DNA of 64,000 nucleotides from Poronia punctata (Eukaryota; Ascomycota; Sordariomycetes; Xylariales; Xylariaceae), in contig MU401506.1 of NCBI GenBank assembly GCA_022579005.1, positions 143,454 to 207,453 of the forward strand, written 5' to 3'. The stretch's first letter is position 1. Every line of letters starts with the position of its first letter. This document shows, in pieces, positions 1 through 10,692 of the stretch. A program made the translations under genes and the position numbers. Below the pieces are notes generated by a model. That model did not search any database. It worked only from the letters and a program-made list of their open reading frames with translations, and was not told the origin of the DNA.

Positions 1-796
1 CCTCAAAGGTCTTTTTCTCCCTCCATGGCTGATAGCCGAACGGGTTGCTTGTCGATTGTCAGCAACTTTCTCGTCTTATAGCCACAATGGGGCCCTACCG
101 AATGCCGTTCACTGGAATACCGTCAGTTACATAAGTACTTTTTACTCTACACGATTAGTAGTACTTGCCATTCCATGATGTTATTCGTAAACCCATTTCA
201 TCTACTATTTTCATAAAGAAGTAGCCTGTCTAGTAGAGATACCACGTCCTTTATGTGACATCATCAAAAATCTCATCCCCCGAAAAGGTAATGCAGATAT
301 TCTGCGTGCGTCATCGGTTACTTGGAAAATTGAAAGAAGGAATGCGTTATGGAGATTTGAAATACGTCGGTTCCAAACCAAATGCAGAGGTCCAAGCTTT
401 AGCACATTCACGTCATACGTGTACAACCAAATGGCAGTCGCGAATGTTGAGCTGCAGCACCAAACTGACCCGAAATCAGGTGATAAGTTTAATAGACCAG
501 GAAGTTGTAGGTTTCGAGGTGATGCGTCTAGGTTAGATTGCCCAATAAAAGGCACAGACCACACCCATGGAGCTAAGCTACCTTAAGGTTAGGTGACAAC
601 AGCCCAAGTGCTGGTGAGCTGATTCATTCCCGGTCTTGGCCGAGGAATAACCGAGCCAAGCTCCAGAGCTTCCAAACCTGACCTCATTCCTAGAGCGACA
701 TTACAACCTCCCTATCAAAAGAGCCTCAATTGGCAACAACGACAGAAAAATCTCCTCTCCGAACCCCAGCCTTTTTTTTTACCGAAAAACGCCAAA
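1..796. other. Upstream region of COX13, no gene recognised
   Basis: This stretch holds only short overlapping open frames on both strands (about 255-536 on + and 211-564 on -). Neither resembles a protein I know, and they lie antisense to each other. I specifically looked for an APN2 fragment, an HMG box or an alpha-box and saw none. The 3' part (about 590-796) is the likely COX13 promoter and 5' UTR, with a T-run just before the start codon. Confidence 0.5.
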
Positions 797-1737
797 ATGC
801 TCTTCCAGCGATCGATCCTCCGCGCGACTCCGGGTCTGACCGCCCAGCTCCGGTCTCCGGTCATCCGCTCGACCATCCAGCGTCGTCTGGCCTCTACCGA
901 GAACCAGTTCATCAAGGAGCGTCAAGCTGTCGAGGAGCACGCTGCCGCCACTGCCGGTCAGTTTCCTACCTCTGTATCTCCAACCGAAACTCAATTGGTT
1001 ACTCTGTCGTATGTGCATTACCGCTAACAATCTCTCAGACCTCTGGCGCAAGATCTCCCTCTAGTAAGTGAAGCATCCACGCATCCGAATCTCCAAAACC
1101 CCTACGAGTCACGGCCGCAAAAACGACAACGAAAAAACCCGCAACATCTCTTTCCATATTTTACGCCCTTTCCCAGCGCCCCCTCGACACGTCCGCCCGC
1201 GTATCCAATAATGAGCGCAACCGGATATACCCCCGAACCCGAACGAACGCACGAACGAACAAACAAACGAAGACCAGAAAGACTAACAATCTACGTGAAA
1301 CAAAAACAGCTTCGTCCCCGCCGCGCTTCTAGCCGCCGGCGTCAACGCCTACTACCTCTGGAACGAGCATTGGGAGCACTGGAGCCACATGCCCCCTCTA
1401 GAGGAGCGTACCGAGTACCCTTACCAGAACATCCGCACCAAGAACTACCCTTGGGGCAATGGTGACAAGACGATTTTGTATGTCTTTCGACGGCCCTTTT
1501 ATTTTCGATGACGATATTTTAACCCCNNNNNNNNNNACACATCCCACAACAACCCCCCCTTCTTCTTTCCTTTGCTCAATTTTGTCTTTTTTTTTTTTTT
1601 TTTCTTTATTTTTTTTTTTTTTTTTTTTACACCCCCCCCCCCCCCCCCCCCCCCTCACCTCCTTTTTTTCTAACATCAATCTACCTAATAGCTGGAACGA
1701 TTCGGTCAACTACCACAACAAGGACAAGACGACATAA
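797..1737 (+). CDS. COX13: Cytochrome c oxidase subunit VIa (COX13/COX6A), four exons
   Basis: This is a small inner-membrane subunit of mitochondrial complex IV. The best spliced model has exons 797-956, 1039-1063, 1310-1477 and 1692-1737, joined in frame to give 132 residues, about the usual fungal length. Junctions are GT-AG (gtcagt, gtaagt, gtatgt donors). Residues 1 to about 30 form an Arg/Ser-rich presequence (MLFQRSILRATPG...) ending near RRLAS. One membrane helix follows (FVPAALLAAGVNAYYLW). The family signature NEHWEHWSHMPPLEERTEYPY and the C-terminal tail DKTIFWNDSVNYHNKDKTT are intact. Intron 3 contains ten N bases and long T and C homopolymers. The gene is convergent with SLA2. 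In Sordariomycetes COX13 usually sits beside APN2 at the mating-type locus. Identification is very secure; exact splice sites are inferred from frame and family conservation. Confidence 0.96.
1527..1536. other. Assembly gap (10 N)
   Basis: Ten consecutive N bases lie inside the third COX13 intron, just upstream of long T and C homopolymers. The gap does not touch coding sequence in the chosen model. Its true length is unknown. Confidence 0.98.
1585..1656 (+). repeat. Poly-T / poly-C homopolymer tract in COX13 intron 3
   Basis: A pyrimidine-only stretch, broken by few other bases, contains two T runs of about 18-19 bases and a C run of more than 20 bases. It lies between the N gap and the exon 4 acceptor. 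Such runs cause sequencing and assembly errors, so the intron length here is unreliable. Confidence 0.85.
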
Positions 1738-2659
1738 GCTAGAATGTAGCTACACGAATCCTGGAATCGGTTTAAAGTCGGAGACACGTATTTTCTCCCG
1801 TCAAATCCCTGTACCAGAAACCGCCTGGACGAATGAATAAATGGACGGATAGGGAGGGAGCAAGACTCGAGCCGATTCGAACTAGGCTAGGGAGAAATGA
1901 AAAAGAACCACACCCACCGGGCCCCTTCTCGGATTAGACAAAGACGAGAAGAGAAAGACCTGGCCCGCTCGCTGCTGCTATCCTCGAAACCATACCTACC
2001 CACCACTACCTACTTACTGGCCAACATATATGTGTCTCTGTCCCTATTGTAGATATGTAACTTTCATTTGTTAATGGAGAACCTACCATATGCTTCCAAT
2101 TTTTAATTCATATGTGATACTGAGCCCATTCGTGACTGTCTCATAACTTGGCACTCTTTAGACGGCTTATAGTCGGGGGAAATCAAATCCGGATGGGAGG
2201 TGTGTCGCATGATTCCATCCTCTCGGATACTCCCATGCCCGGCGGGGGAACCGTGCAAAACTGCTTTCAAGATCAAATGCCCATGTTATTTCAGTTACAT
2301 AAGACTATGTACCTACTCATCATGCCCAGGACATGTGATCTCATCTACGTATATATAATCACGACATTCCCTGATCCTCTCTCCCACACAGACCAGAAAG
2401 ATGGTTGACGACCAACAATGCGACGACAAAACTTCAAATTTATCTACAATCTAACCTAACCTAACCCTTTCCGCTATTTAGCAATCGAAATTAATGTATG
2501 TATTACAAAAAAAACGGAGCGCCAGCAAAAGAAAAAAACACCAACGCTGCTGTACTACCATCACAAGGAATTTTTAACCTTTTTTTTTTTTTTCGTAAAA
2601 GGGCCATCCAAGTAATTTTGATAACCTATACTACGCTGAAATACCAGTTTACCTTTTTT
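1738..2659. other. COX13-SLA2 intergenic region, no mating-type gene
   Basis: This 0.9-kb gap separates the convergent 3' ends of COX13 and SLA2. The only open frame of any length (2148-2408 on +) has no recognisable features. There is no HMG-box, alpha-box or AP-endonuclease sequence. It contains a short interstitial CTAAC repeat (about 2451-2467) and A/T homopolymers near 2508 and 2581. It probably carries both 3' UTRs and terminators. Confidence 0.6.
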
Positions 2660-5600
2660 TTAATCCTCTTGGTAAGATATCTTGCGCATCTCGCCCAGGC
2701 GATGTCTCGCCGCAGACAGTGCATTCTCCAGTTGAAGGATTTCGACCTATTGGGCAAAGTACAATTAGCAACGTCTTGGGCAAACTCACAGCACTTCCTT
2801 CTTACCTGTTGTTCCATTTCCCGGACTTTGAACTCATGCGTTCCAAGCTTGGAGTAGTCGACAGCGTCGTCTTCTTGATTCCGATCCTTGATCATGTCCT
2901 GCACCTGGCGGACAAGAGAGCGGCAGGCAGCGCCTACGGCCTTGCTTGCCTGCTCGAGACCTTCTTGGCTCTTGCTCATGAAGCCGGCCTTGACACGGCT
3001 AGCTGCGACGAGTTGGGCGGTGGAAGCAGCTACGTCGTTTGATGCCACGATAAGCTGCTCCGGGCTGTTGCGGTTTGAAATAACACCGTCGGCTGTCTCG
3101 ATAAGTGTATTTGTCGACGAGGCGACAGCTTTCGCCGCTGAGATGAGACCCTCGGTCCATCGGTTGTTCTTCTTGTAGAAAGCTGTCCTCGACGAAGAAC
3201 CTTTACCAGCCTGGACGATCTCTTGTTGAGTGGCTGTGGCTGCCTTGATGAGCTGCGCAATGGCATTTGTGATTGCCATGGCGGCATTGAGAATGGTATC
3301 GTTGACCTTGAGTTCATAGGTGGAATATCCGTCACGAGGCTTGTTCTTCAGCTTGGCAAGACGAGCTGCCGCTGCCGCGATGGCATCAGCAGCTTTGCTC
3401 AGCTCACTATCGACAATCTCACCCAAATCGCCCTTGTTCTTGGCCAATTTGCCGAAACCGGGGGCAAACGTCTCGACCAGTTTGTTCAGTTTCTGCAGGT
3501 TCATCTGGACCTCGTTGTTGCTGTTGATCACCACATCCGTCTTCTGGATGGGATCCATGCCCTCCAGCCTGAAGCTCAGCAGACCGCGGAAGAATTTCAC
3601 CGCTGACTGGGCAGCAACACGAGCACCATTCATAAGCTGGTCGCCCTTCTTTTCGTCCGTGGCCAGTCGGGTAAGACCCTTCGTATTGCTGCAGACATCG
3701 GCTGCAGACCCTGCAAACACGTTGATGGTTTTGATGAGATCAGCATGCGTGGCGTTGGGGCCATCCGCGATGTAATTGTTGAAAGCAGTAGCAAACTCCA
3801 TTGCGCTGGCCGAAGCCTTCTCGATCTGTGACAGGACATATTGTGGCGATGCGTTTTGATTACCAGCCTGCATCGTAGAGTCCAGCTCGTATAATGCATC
3901 GTCGACACGTGCAACGCCGGCTTGCAACACAGAGTCTATAATGTCGTTGATCTTGTCCACATTGGCCATGATGAGGGCATCGAGCTGGCCGTCCAAAGCG
4001 ACGTCTGTCTCGCCTTGGTTGAGCTTCAGTTCGTTCAATTCGATCAATGTCTGGTCCATGCCGGCCTTGTAGACCTCGAGCTCTTCCTCCTTTTCGCGGA
4101 GGAGTTGTTCGAGATCGGAGCTGCCGTCATGTAACTTGGCCTGGGCGTCTTCTAGAGCCCGGGATTTCGTTCGGAGTGCTTCTTCGAGATCCGCCATTTC
4201 GCGGTTGTACTTGGCAAGCATGGACGAAAGCTCGTTACCCTTGCTTCGTTCCAAGTTGTCAGCCCGGTCGTTCGCCATGCGCAACTCCCGCTTGAGCTTC
4301 TCGAGCTCCTCCTTGTTATTACCAGTGAGCCTATCTCGGTCGTGCAACGCCCTATCCCGTTCCCGGATCATGTCTGCCAGCTCTAGATTCTTCGTCTTGA
4401 TTTCCCGTTCAAGCTTTTCCCGTCTGTCGATGGCCTCCTGAGCCGAGGCCGCTTTGAGCTGGACGGACTTGAACTTCTGGAGTAGGTCGAGATGCTCATG
4501 TCTCAGTTGCGAATACAATTTTGCTAGGGCTTCGTACTTGGTACGCCACGTGTTTACTTGTTCTTGAAGCGCTTTGATCTGGTCGTCCTTGCTAGTCAGT
4601 TGTTGACCGAAATGGTTCTGAATCTGAGCGAGCTCTCCTTCTAGAGATTTCACTCTCTGATCATACTGCTGGAGCATCAACTGATCTCGGTCATATTGTG
4701 CCCGGGCATTCAGGTTCTCCTGCTCCAGCTCGGCCAGCCTTCCCTGGGTATGCATCTGGTACTGCTGACTCAACAGCGCCTCTTGCTCTCTTCGCTGCTG
4801 CTCAGCTAGAAGTCTCTGTTGCTCTTCGAATTCACGCTGGGCCTGAAGTTGAGCCTGTTGCTGGGCTTGAAAAGTTTGCTGCTGCCTCTCTTGAAGGACT
4901 CTCTGCTGCTCTTCATACTCGCGATTCTGCCGGTCAATCTCGCTTTGCCAAAACTCGGCAATCTCGTCGGGCTCTTCGGTTTTGGGCTCGCGCACAGGCG
5001 TAGGCGCGCGTTCAATCTCCTGTTTGGGTCGAGCGGGTAATGCTGGCGCATTTTCATCGTCGCCCAGTAGACTAGGCGGATCTTGTGGCAGCTTGGGGAT
5101 GTTAATCAGGCTGGTCAGGTACCGGAGATTTGAGCACTCGTAGTAGAACTTGACCAGTCGGTAGTGCTGTGCATTATATCGTTCCCGTAAAGGTTCCAGT
5201 GCGTCGTTGTCGCCCGTTGCTATGCGATCAGTTAGTGATTACATTTCAACCAACATTTACCAGTCTGGACCACTGACTAGTATGCATGGCCCGCAGCATG
5301 CTAGTTATGAACTTGTAGATTCCATAGCTCTCTGCTACCAGCGGCACAATGGCCGAAATGCGGCATTCATTATTCCCCACGTTTCTGAAGTGGGAAAATA
5401 TGAGCTTTTGGAACTGCTCGATCTTGTCCTGGAGACCCATCAGGTCGCTAATAGTCTCGTAACCCTCATTCGGATCGTTAATCGCTTTTAGACTGATATA
5501 CTCTTCATACTCGAACGTTCCGTTGAACTCCGGATGCTGCTGGTGGAACGAAAGCTTGGCCAACAGAAAATATACGTATTCGCGGATTAAGGGACCGTAA

Positions 5601-6191
5601 CCTCGGACACCTTCACCTGCCAATCCCCTGTTCAATCCATCGATCCAGCCGCGGTTGGCCACCGCCTCTCTCAGTGTCTGGGGGTGTCCTTCTTGTAGCA
5701 CTCGATGGGTCGTGATTAGGGCCTTGAACGTCTGTACTTCATCGGCGAGGACAGGTTGTCTGTGTCATACTCTTAGCGGGGCCCCTCAGGTCAGGATAGT
5801 TGCCGAGGTCTCTACTACTCACACTTTCATGCTCGCCCAGAAGTTTTGGGAGGACTTGTGGTCCCATGTGTGGACAATGCAAGCCCGAACATGTTTGCGT
5901 TTCGGGGCCGTCTCCTCGGTATTCGTTGCTTTCCGTATGTGAATAGCCAGTTCGGCCTCGGACCTAGGAGGGTAAGGGTAAGTTTTAGCCCATCCAGATG
6001 AGATCGACGGCATGTTAGATAAGTCGGGCGTCGCGCGACCGTGCTAGAAAAGAAATGCCCAAACAATAGCTACAGATGCAGCCTAGCGTATCGAGAATCA
6101 AGGGAAAACGGGACACCGGACGGGTCGGACAAGACTTATGCTAAGCCAGCAGAACGCACCTGGTATGATCTAAGCTGCGAACCGTCGCCAT
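2660..6191 (-). CDS. SLA2: Sla2/End4 endocytic adaptor (ANTH, coiled coil, I/LWEQ), five exons
   Basis: Sla2 couples clathrin-coated endocytic sites to cortical actin; it is the HIP1R/Sla2p family. My model on the minus strand is 6191-6160, 5963-5823, 5759-5278, 5219-2806 and 2746-2660, which stays in frame for 1051 residues, the usual size. Exon 1 (MATVRSLDHTR) joins to SEAELAIHIRKAT, the start of the ANTH phosphoinositide-binding domain (residues about 12-280). A linker rich in Pro/Glu follows, then a Gln/Glu-rich coiled coil (about 310-620). The C-terminal I/LWEQ (talin-like THATCH) actin-binding domain occupies about 830-1040. The last intron (2747-2805) is needed to reach the conserved end EMEQQVEILQLENALSAARH and the stop at 2660. 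An alternative start at 6013 (MPSISSGW) would avoid the 196-nt first intron, but the spliced start matches the family better. The gene is a standard flank of the mating-type locus. Confidence 0.96.
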
Positions 6192-7250
6192 TGTGAGAGA
6201 GGCACTGTGAGATAGCTGGGTTGTCTCGTGGTTACGGGTGGATAGTCGCGAAAAGAGCGAGTTCGGTACAGGACGCGGGAAAGAGCTTTCGAGCAGAGGC
6301 GCAAGAGCTGTTCAGCGACAGCTCATGCCACCACGATTCCGTTCGGTTCGGCAATCAAGGAAGGTGTCAAGATTCAGGGGACAACACGGGGCGTAGAGAA
6401 GGTATTAGGGGGCAGAAGGAAAATTACGGAGATTGTTAAATCTTCCGTACGACCACACCTGTTCAGTCCAATCCTTATATAAATATAGGAGGAGGGGTGG
6501 GATAATTGGCGCCTGAAGTCTGCCAAGATGTTACTGGAGTTGCACGTTGGTAGGCAGTCGGAGATAGACCGCGCAGCTCACCCTGGAAATGAGGCTTGGT
6601 ATATGCCAAGACTTGGTTGCGTAATGCCTGGAACGGTACTTATTCTGCACCAGAAGATACCCCCTATCCTATGGGCTTGTTTCCAGGGACCTGAACAGTA
6701 CCTACTCGTACCCTTTTGTATGCTCACCACATGCACTTTCAAAGCAGGAACTTTTACAGCAAGGAAAAATGTACTTCTCTTTCTTAAAGGTAGATAGTTA
6801 CAGTCAGTAAACAATATGAAACATTTCAAATACGTCCTAGAATAACACTTCAGACTGTCCTTATTGCAGTTCAACCATCGGTCCAAGTCCAGCGGACAGT
6901 CGTTCACTGTCGCAAAAGGCCGGTGTCTTGCATATGAAGCTTCCAATCCAAATTATTGTGGGGTCCGGTCGAGCTCTTATCACATTTCCAAAAGTGACAT
7001 CAAAACGTACAAGTAATCTCGACGCAGCACTTATTACTCTAGACTAGCTTTACCAGCCTGTACTCGAAGTCCCCCAATGGACATCTGAAACAATCGGACG
7101 AAACCCGACTGACTGCTAATGTCAAAGCTACCGATTGAGCCTTTTGGCTCTCGGATATGAAACTTGATTGAATCCGACCACAAACACCGTAAAGGAAGCC
7201 CATCATATCCCCATACCTCGCCAATCCGATTCGCACCCCCCGAGGCCAAG
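6192..7250. promoter_or_regulatory. Divergent promoter region between SLA2 and CIA30
   Basis: About 1.06 kb separates the divergently transcribed SLA2 and CIA30 starts, so the region should hold both promoters and 5' UTRs. An AT-rich TATA-like stretch (tataaatata) occurs near 6477-6487. Short open frames at 6221-6439, 6528-6797 and 6578-6946 show no recognisable protein features. Confidence 0.5.
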
Positions 7251-8144
7251 ATGCGCGCAACGACAATTTGTCTATCCAAGGGCTTCTGGGGCCGTAGCCT
7301 TGACGAATTCAAGCGGCTCTCAAATATAAGTACGATCGATTTCTTCCTCATTTCGCCTGTTTAGCTTCCTCAAGTTAAGTCATTCTGGTTCCAATCACCC
7401 CATGCTAACCGAATGTCTTTAGCCTTCAAACTCGAAGGTATCAAAGGTCCCTCTGGACCCTTCACACTTCACGATTTCCGCAAACCCGACTCGATCGAGA
7501 CCTGCAAGACCCTAAGCGACAAAGACATAGGGGGTTATTCACAAGCCCATCTAGAATGGGTACCCGAGAAGCAGCAGTCCGCTACGGATCGGGCGGGAGA
7601 GGAAGCCACGGGATACGCGCGCTTCCACGGCACCATATCGACCGAGCTACCGCAGAATAGGCCCGACGTCCAACGATCCGGGTACGCCGCCTGGCGGACG
7701 CTGGATCCCAAGGCCACCATTTTTGGCAAGACCTTGTTCAACATTGACATGTACACGTATCTTGCCCTCCGCATTCGCTCCGACGGCCGGAGCTACCTCG
7801 TTAATGTTCAAACCGAGTCGGTTGTGCCCACAGACCTACACCAGCACAGGTTATTCGCCAAGCGGCCCGGCGAGTGGGAGACAGTCATCATCAAGTGGAA
7901 CGACTTCGTGCGCACCAATCACGGCTTCGTCGTCGAGCCGCAGACCGAGATGCTGCGGCAGAAGGTCCGCACCATCGGTATCGGCCTCACCGATCGCGTC
8001 CCGGGCCCTTTCGAGCTCTGTATTGAGCGTATATGGGCTACTAACGACATGAGCGAAGGCGATCGAGTCATCGCAAGTCCTGTTACCAAAATCAAGGAAG
8101 GACAGTTAAAGGATAAACAGGGGCGTAATATAAATTGGAGTTGA
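7251..8144 (+). CDS. CIA30: CIA30 / NDUFAF1-like complex I assembly factor, two exons
   Basis: CIA30 family proteins act in mitochondria as chaperones for the membrane arm of respiratory complex I. Exon 1 is 7251-7329 (MRATTICLSKGFWGRSLDEF...) and exon 2 is 7423-8144, joined across a 93-nt intron (gtacga donor, tttag acceptor) for 266 residues. The splice produces SNITFKLEGIKGPSGPFTLHDF, which reads straight into the CIA30 domain. Family features include DIGGYSQAHLEW near residue 55, the GYARFHGTIS strand, and the jelly-roll-like core (TYLALRIRSDGRSYLVNVQTE, GEWETVIIKWNDF, IGIGLTDRVPGPFELCIERI). It is convergent with APC5, whose stop lies 0.2 kb downstream. CIA30 and APC5 are commonly linked to each other near the mating-type region of Sordariomycetes. 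Confidence 0.93.
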
Positions 8145-8343
8145 GAGTGATACGAATATGCCCATAAAAGCATGGAAAGTTAAAAAAACGTGTATATCTA
8201 TTGGAGGTCGACATGCGTTATGGTATGGTGTATGAATGTACATATATGGATCAGGCATATGATTTAAACCAGCCGCTCTATCTGAGAATGAATAAACTCG
8301 TCCAAAACCAACACATGTGCTATGACACGATAGAGTTGTACCA
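8145..8343. terminator. Convergent 3' region of CIA30 and APC5
   Basis: Only about 200 bp separate the two stop codons, so the 3' UTRs and polyadenylation signals of CIA30 and APC5 must be compact or overlap. The region is AT-rich, but I do not assign a specific poly(A) signal. Confidence 0.45.
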
Positions 8344-10692
8344 CTATATCTTGAGCTGCGCAGCTTCCTTCCGCAAGGCGAGGTATGTGGCGGCGTAATC
8401 ATTAGCCAGAACATATTCCCCTGCGACTTTCATGATAGTAGCTTTCTTAGCCATCATTTCGCACTGTTTGGTCATGTCCTCAACGCATGAATAATGGTGG
8501 AAAGCCTTTTCAATCGCCTCGACCCCCTTCATCAGGTATTCTCTCCGTTTTTTTGACTTTGGCGTCATTTTACCTGCCATACCCACGTTCGCATCGCCCA
8601 AGTAGGCATAGAGCTTTGCCGTCATAGCCGAGTTCTCGCACTCTAGGCTACGCGGAAGTACAGCATGCAATAACTTGATAGCCGGCTCGAAGTCGCCCAG
8701 GGACGAAAGGATGTTGGCGATGGCACCTATGGCTGGCCATAGGTAAGGGATGAGGCGTGCTCGCCAGGCAATGTTGGCGGCTCGCACTGCTATCGTGAAG
8801 GCTCTCTGCGGCCTTCCGCACTTATCAAGTAGTTCTACCTTGAGCAGGAGGAGCCGTACGCGAAGCGCAATGTCCTTGTTCTCATCCCGGAGCTCCGCCA
8901 CCAGCTTCTCTACTTTATTGAAAGCATCTTCAAGGTTGCCCCGACGGATAAGGCATTCGACATGTACAGTATTAATGACGAAGGCGAGATCCGGTTCGAG
9001 GTCTTCATTCTTCGACTGTAGTAACTGTGAGATTAGCAACACGGCGCCGTCAAGATTGTTGTGGTGCATGTCCCTCCTCAACTTGATGATGCCGCGGAAC
9101 TTGTGCCAGTACTGGCTGGGCTTCCACGCCCGTAGCGCATCTGCGTCGAGACTCTCAAGCCTCCCTAACGCCTCATCATATCTGCCCTTCAAGGCAAGCA
9201 TAGAAGCCTGACGGCTTGTTACTTTCAGCTCGTCATCAAAAAGCGAATGCCGAGCGTGACATTGAAGAAACACGTCGCACATCATCGACGATAGGTAGGC
9301 TACCCCAAGCCGATCCCAAAGTGCTATATTCACCGATAGCTGAGCTCCAATCATATGCTTCATGTTTCGTTCGACTAATACCTGCGAGCTTCGGACCAAG
9401 TGTTCTAGAGCAGTAGCAACACTTTCGCCGTTTGAAAGACACATTTTCGCTTCACTCAGGAGAGCGGAGCTCCATAGTGTCCACGTGCCCGTTTCCTTTG
9501 CCCTGGTTCGCAGAAATGCCAGGGATTCTTTACCGCCACCCAGCTGAGTTTTCGATTCTAGTTCCTGTGTCACTTCTGGATGCGCCCTGCCGAAGTGAAA
9601 CAGCCAGTTGAGAGCAAAATTGAGGCACGTCATATCGCGGTTCTCCCTCGCTGTAGACACTGTCTCGAGCATGGCGGCGATCGCTTCTTTGTGGCAACCG
9701 AAGTCGGCTTGCAGCATTGCGAGGTTCATGAGGGCATATTGGTAGAACGATCTGTCTCTGTTCTGCATCGTGTAGTCGAAGTAGCGATGCAGATAGTCGA
9801 ACGACGTCGCATAATCGCCCGCTCGCCAAGCTTCCAAGCAGCTCAGATAATGTGACAGGCTCGGGACCATGTATGCATCCATGACGAGGTCGTTGAATTG
9901 GTGGCGTAGCTCTAATGGGACACGAGTGCCGTATTTTTGCATTTTGTCGATCTGAAATTCGAGGAGTTTCTCGATGTCATCCGTGCTCACCGGCATGGTT
10001 GCTTCTGGATCGTCCCTAAGCATATCTCCGTATGCTACCGAAGCTAGTGCCTCGACAGCTTGGCCCCATTCGTTTGACCCAGCAACGAGGACATTGTCAA
10101 AACTAAGTCGTTGGAACGAAGGTGTTTTCTTCCTATAGTAAGCTGCGGTGGTTTGGCGATACTTGACAAAGCTTTTCCATAGCTCCGTCACATCATGGAA
10201 GCGGAGGCGAGTGAATTCAAGTTGGCACCTGCGCACGAATGCCCCAAATGGCGAGTTCCGGGACAACAGAATGGTATCTGGCGGCGGGGGTGGGATGCCC
10301 ATTTCAGACTCCCTTCGAAGTTCATCTTTGGTCTTGGCAAGCAGCGCCGAACAGTCGTCGAAGAACTTGTGTAAAGTATCGAGAGAGTCGATTTCCCAAA
10401 GTCTATGGACGAATACGTACCATAGATTTCGCCCAGGTATGCCAGAAGCGGCGGTATGGGGCGACAGGACTTTCTCGAAATCGGCAATGGATATCACAAG
10501 TCTCACCGTACTCTCTGCTGGCCGCCACTCTCTGCTAGCCGTCACAGTCGAGGTCGTAAAATCATTGTCGATTACATGAGAGGTGACGAAAGAAAGCACC
10601 TCGACAATTGACGATGCAGGCACGGTCTTGTTTGTATAAAGCTCGATGAGAGCGAGAAGGCCTATCTTGGCCGGGTTGATAAATCGAGACAT
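8344..10692 (-). CDS. APC5: Anaphase-promoting complex subunit 5
   Basis: APC5 is a TPR-type scaffold subunit of the APC/C ubiquitin ligase, which drives the metaphase-anaphase transition. One uninterrupted frame gives 782 residues, in the family range. The N-terminus (MSRFINPAKIGLLALIELYTN) is the typical APC5 start. The diagnostic ANAPC5 segment lies at about residues 297-375: FDYLHRYFDYTMQNRDRSFY, YALMNLAMLQADFG, and NFALNWLFHFGRAHP. The C-terminal half is alpha-helical with TPR-like repeats, for example NLEDAFNKVEKLVAEL and GRPQRAFTIAVRAANIAWRA. I see no intron. The start codon at 10692 is followed directly by conserved sequence, so the start is well supported. The gene is tail-to-tail with CIA30. 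Confidence 0.95.
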   Translation of the reverse strand: MSRFINPAKIGLLALIELYTNKTVPASSIVEVLSFVTSHVIDNDFTTSTVTASREWRPAESTVRLVISIADFEKVLSPHTAASGIPGRNLWYVFVHRLWEIDSLDTLHKFFDDCSALLAKTKDELRRESEMGIPPPPPDTILLSRNSPFGAFVRRCQLEFTRLRFHDVTELWKSFVKYRQTTAAYYRKKTPSFQRLSFDNVLVAGSNEWGQAVEALASVAYGDMLRDDPEATMPVSTDDIEKLLEFQIDKMQKYGTRVPLELRHQFNDLVMDAYMVPSLSHYLSCLEAWRAGDYATSFDYLHRYFDYTMQNRDRSFYQYALMNLAMLQADFGCHKEAIAAMLETVSTARENRDMTCLNFALNWLFHFGRAHPEVTQELESKTQLGGGKESLAFLRTRAKETGTWTLWSSALLSEAKMCLSNGESVATALEHLVRSSQVLVERNMKHMIGAQLSVNIALWDRLGVAYLSSMMCDVFLQCHARHSLFDDELKVTSRQASMLALKGRYDEALGRLESLDADALRAWKPSQYWHKFRGIIKLRRDMHHNNLDGAVLLISQLLQSKNEDLEPDLAFVINTVHVECLIRRGNLEDAFNKVEKLVAELRDENKDIALRVRLLLLKVELLDKCGRPQRAFTIAVRAANIAWRARLIPYLWPAIGAIANILSSLGDFEPAIKLLHAVLPRSLECENSAMTAKLYAYLGDANVGMAGKMTPKSKKRREYLMKGVEAIEKAFHHYSCVEDMTKQCEMMAKKATIMKVAGEYVLANDYAATYLALRKEAAQLKI

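Noticed and set aside
255..536. Open frame left of COX13 as a possible mating-type fragment
   Set aside because: No HMG box, alpha box or AP-endonuclease motif; it lies antisense to another frame of similar length, as expected for chance frames.
1861..1935. tRNA-like B box (GTTCGAATC on the minus strand)
   Set aside because: No matching A box or cloverleaf stems could be found at the right distance.
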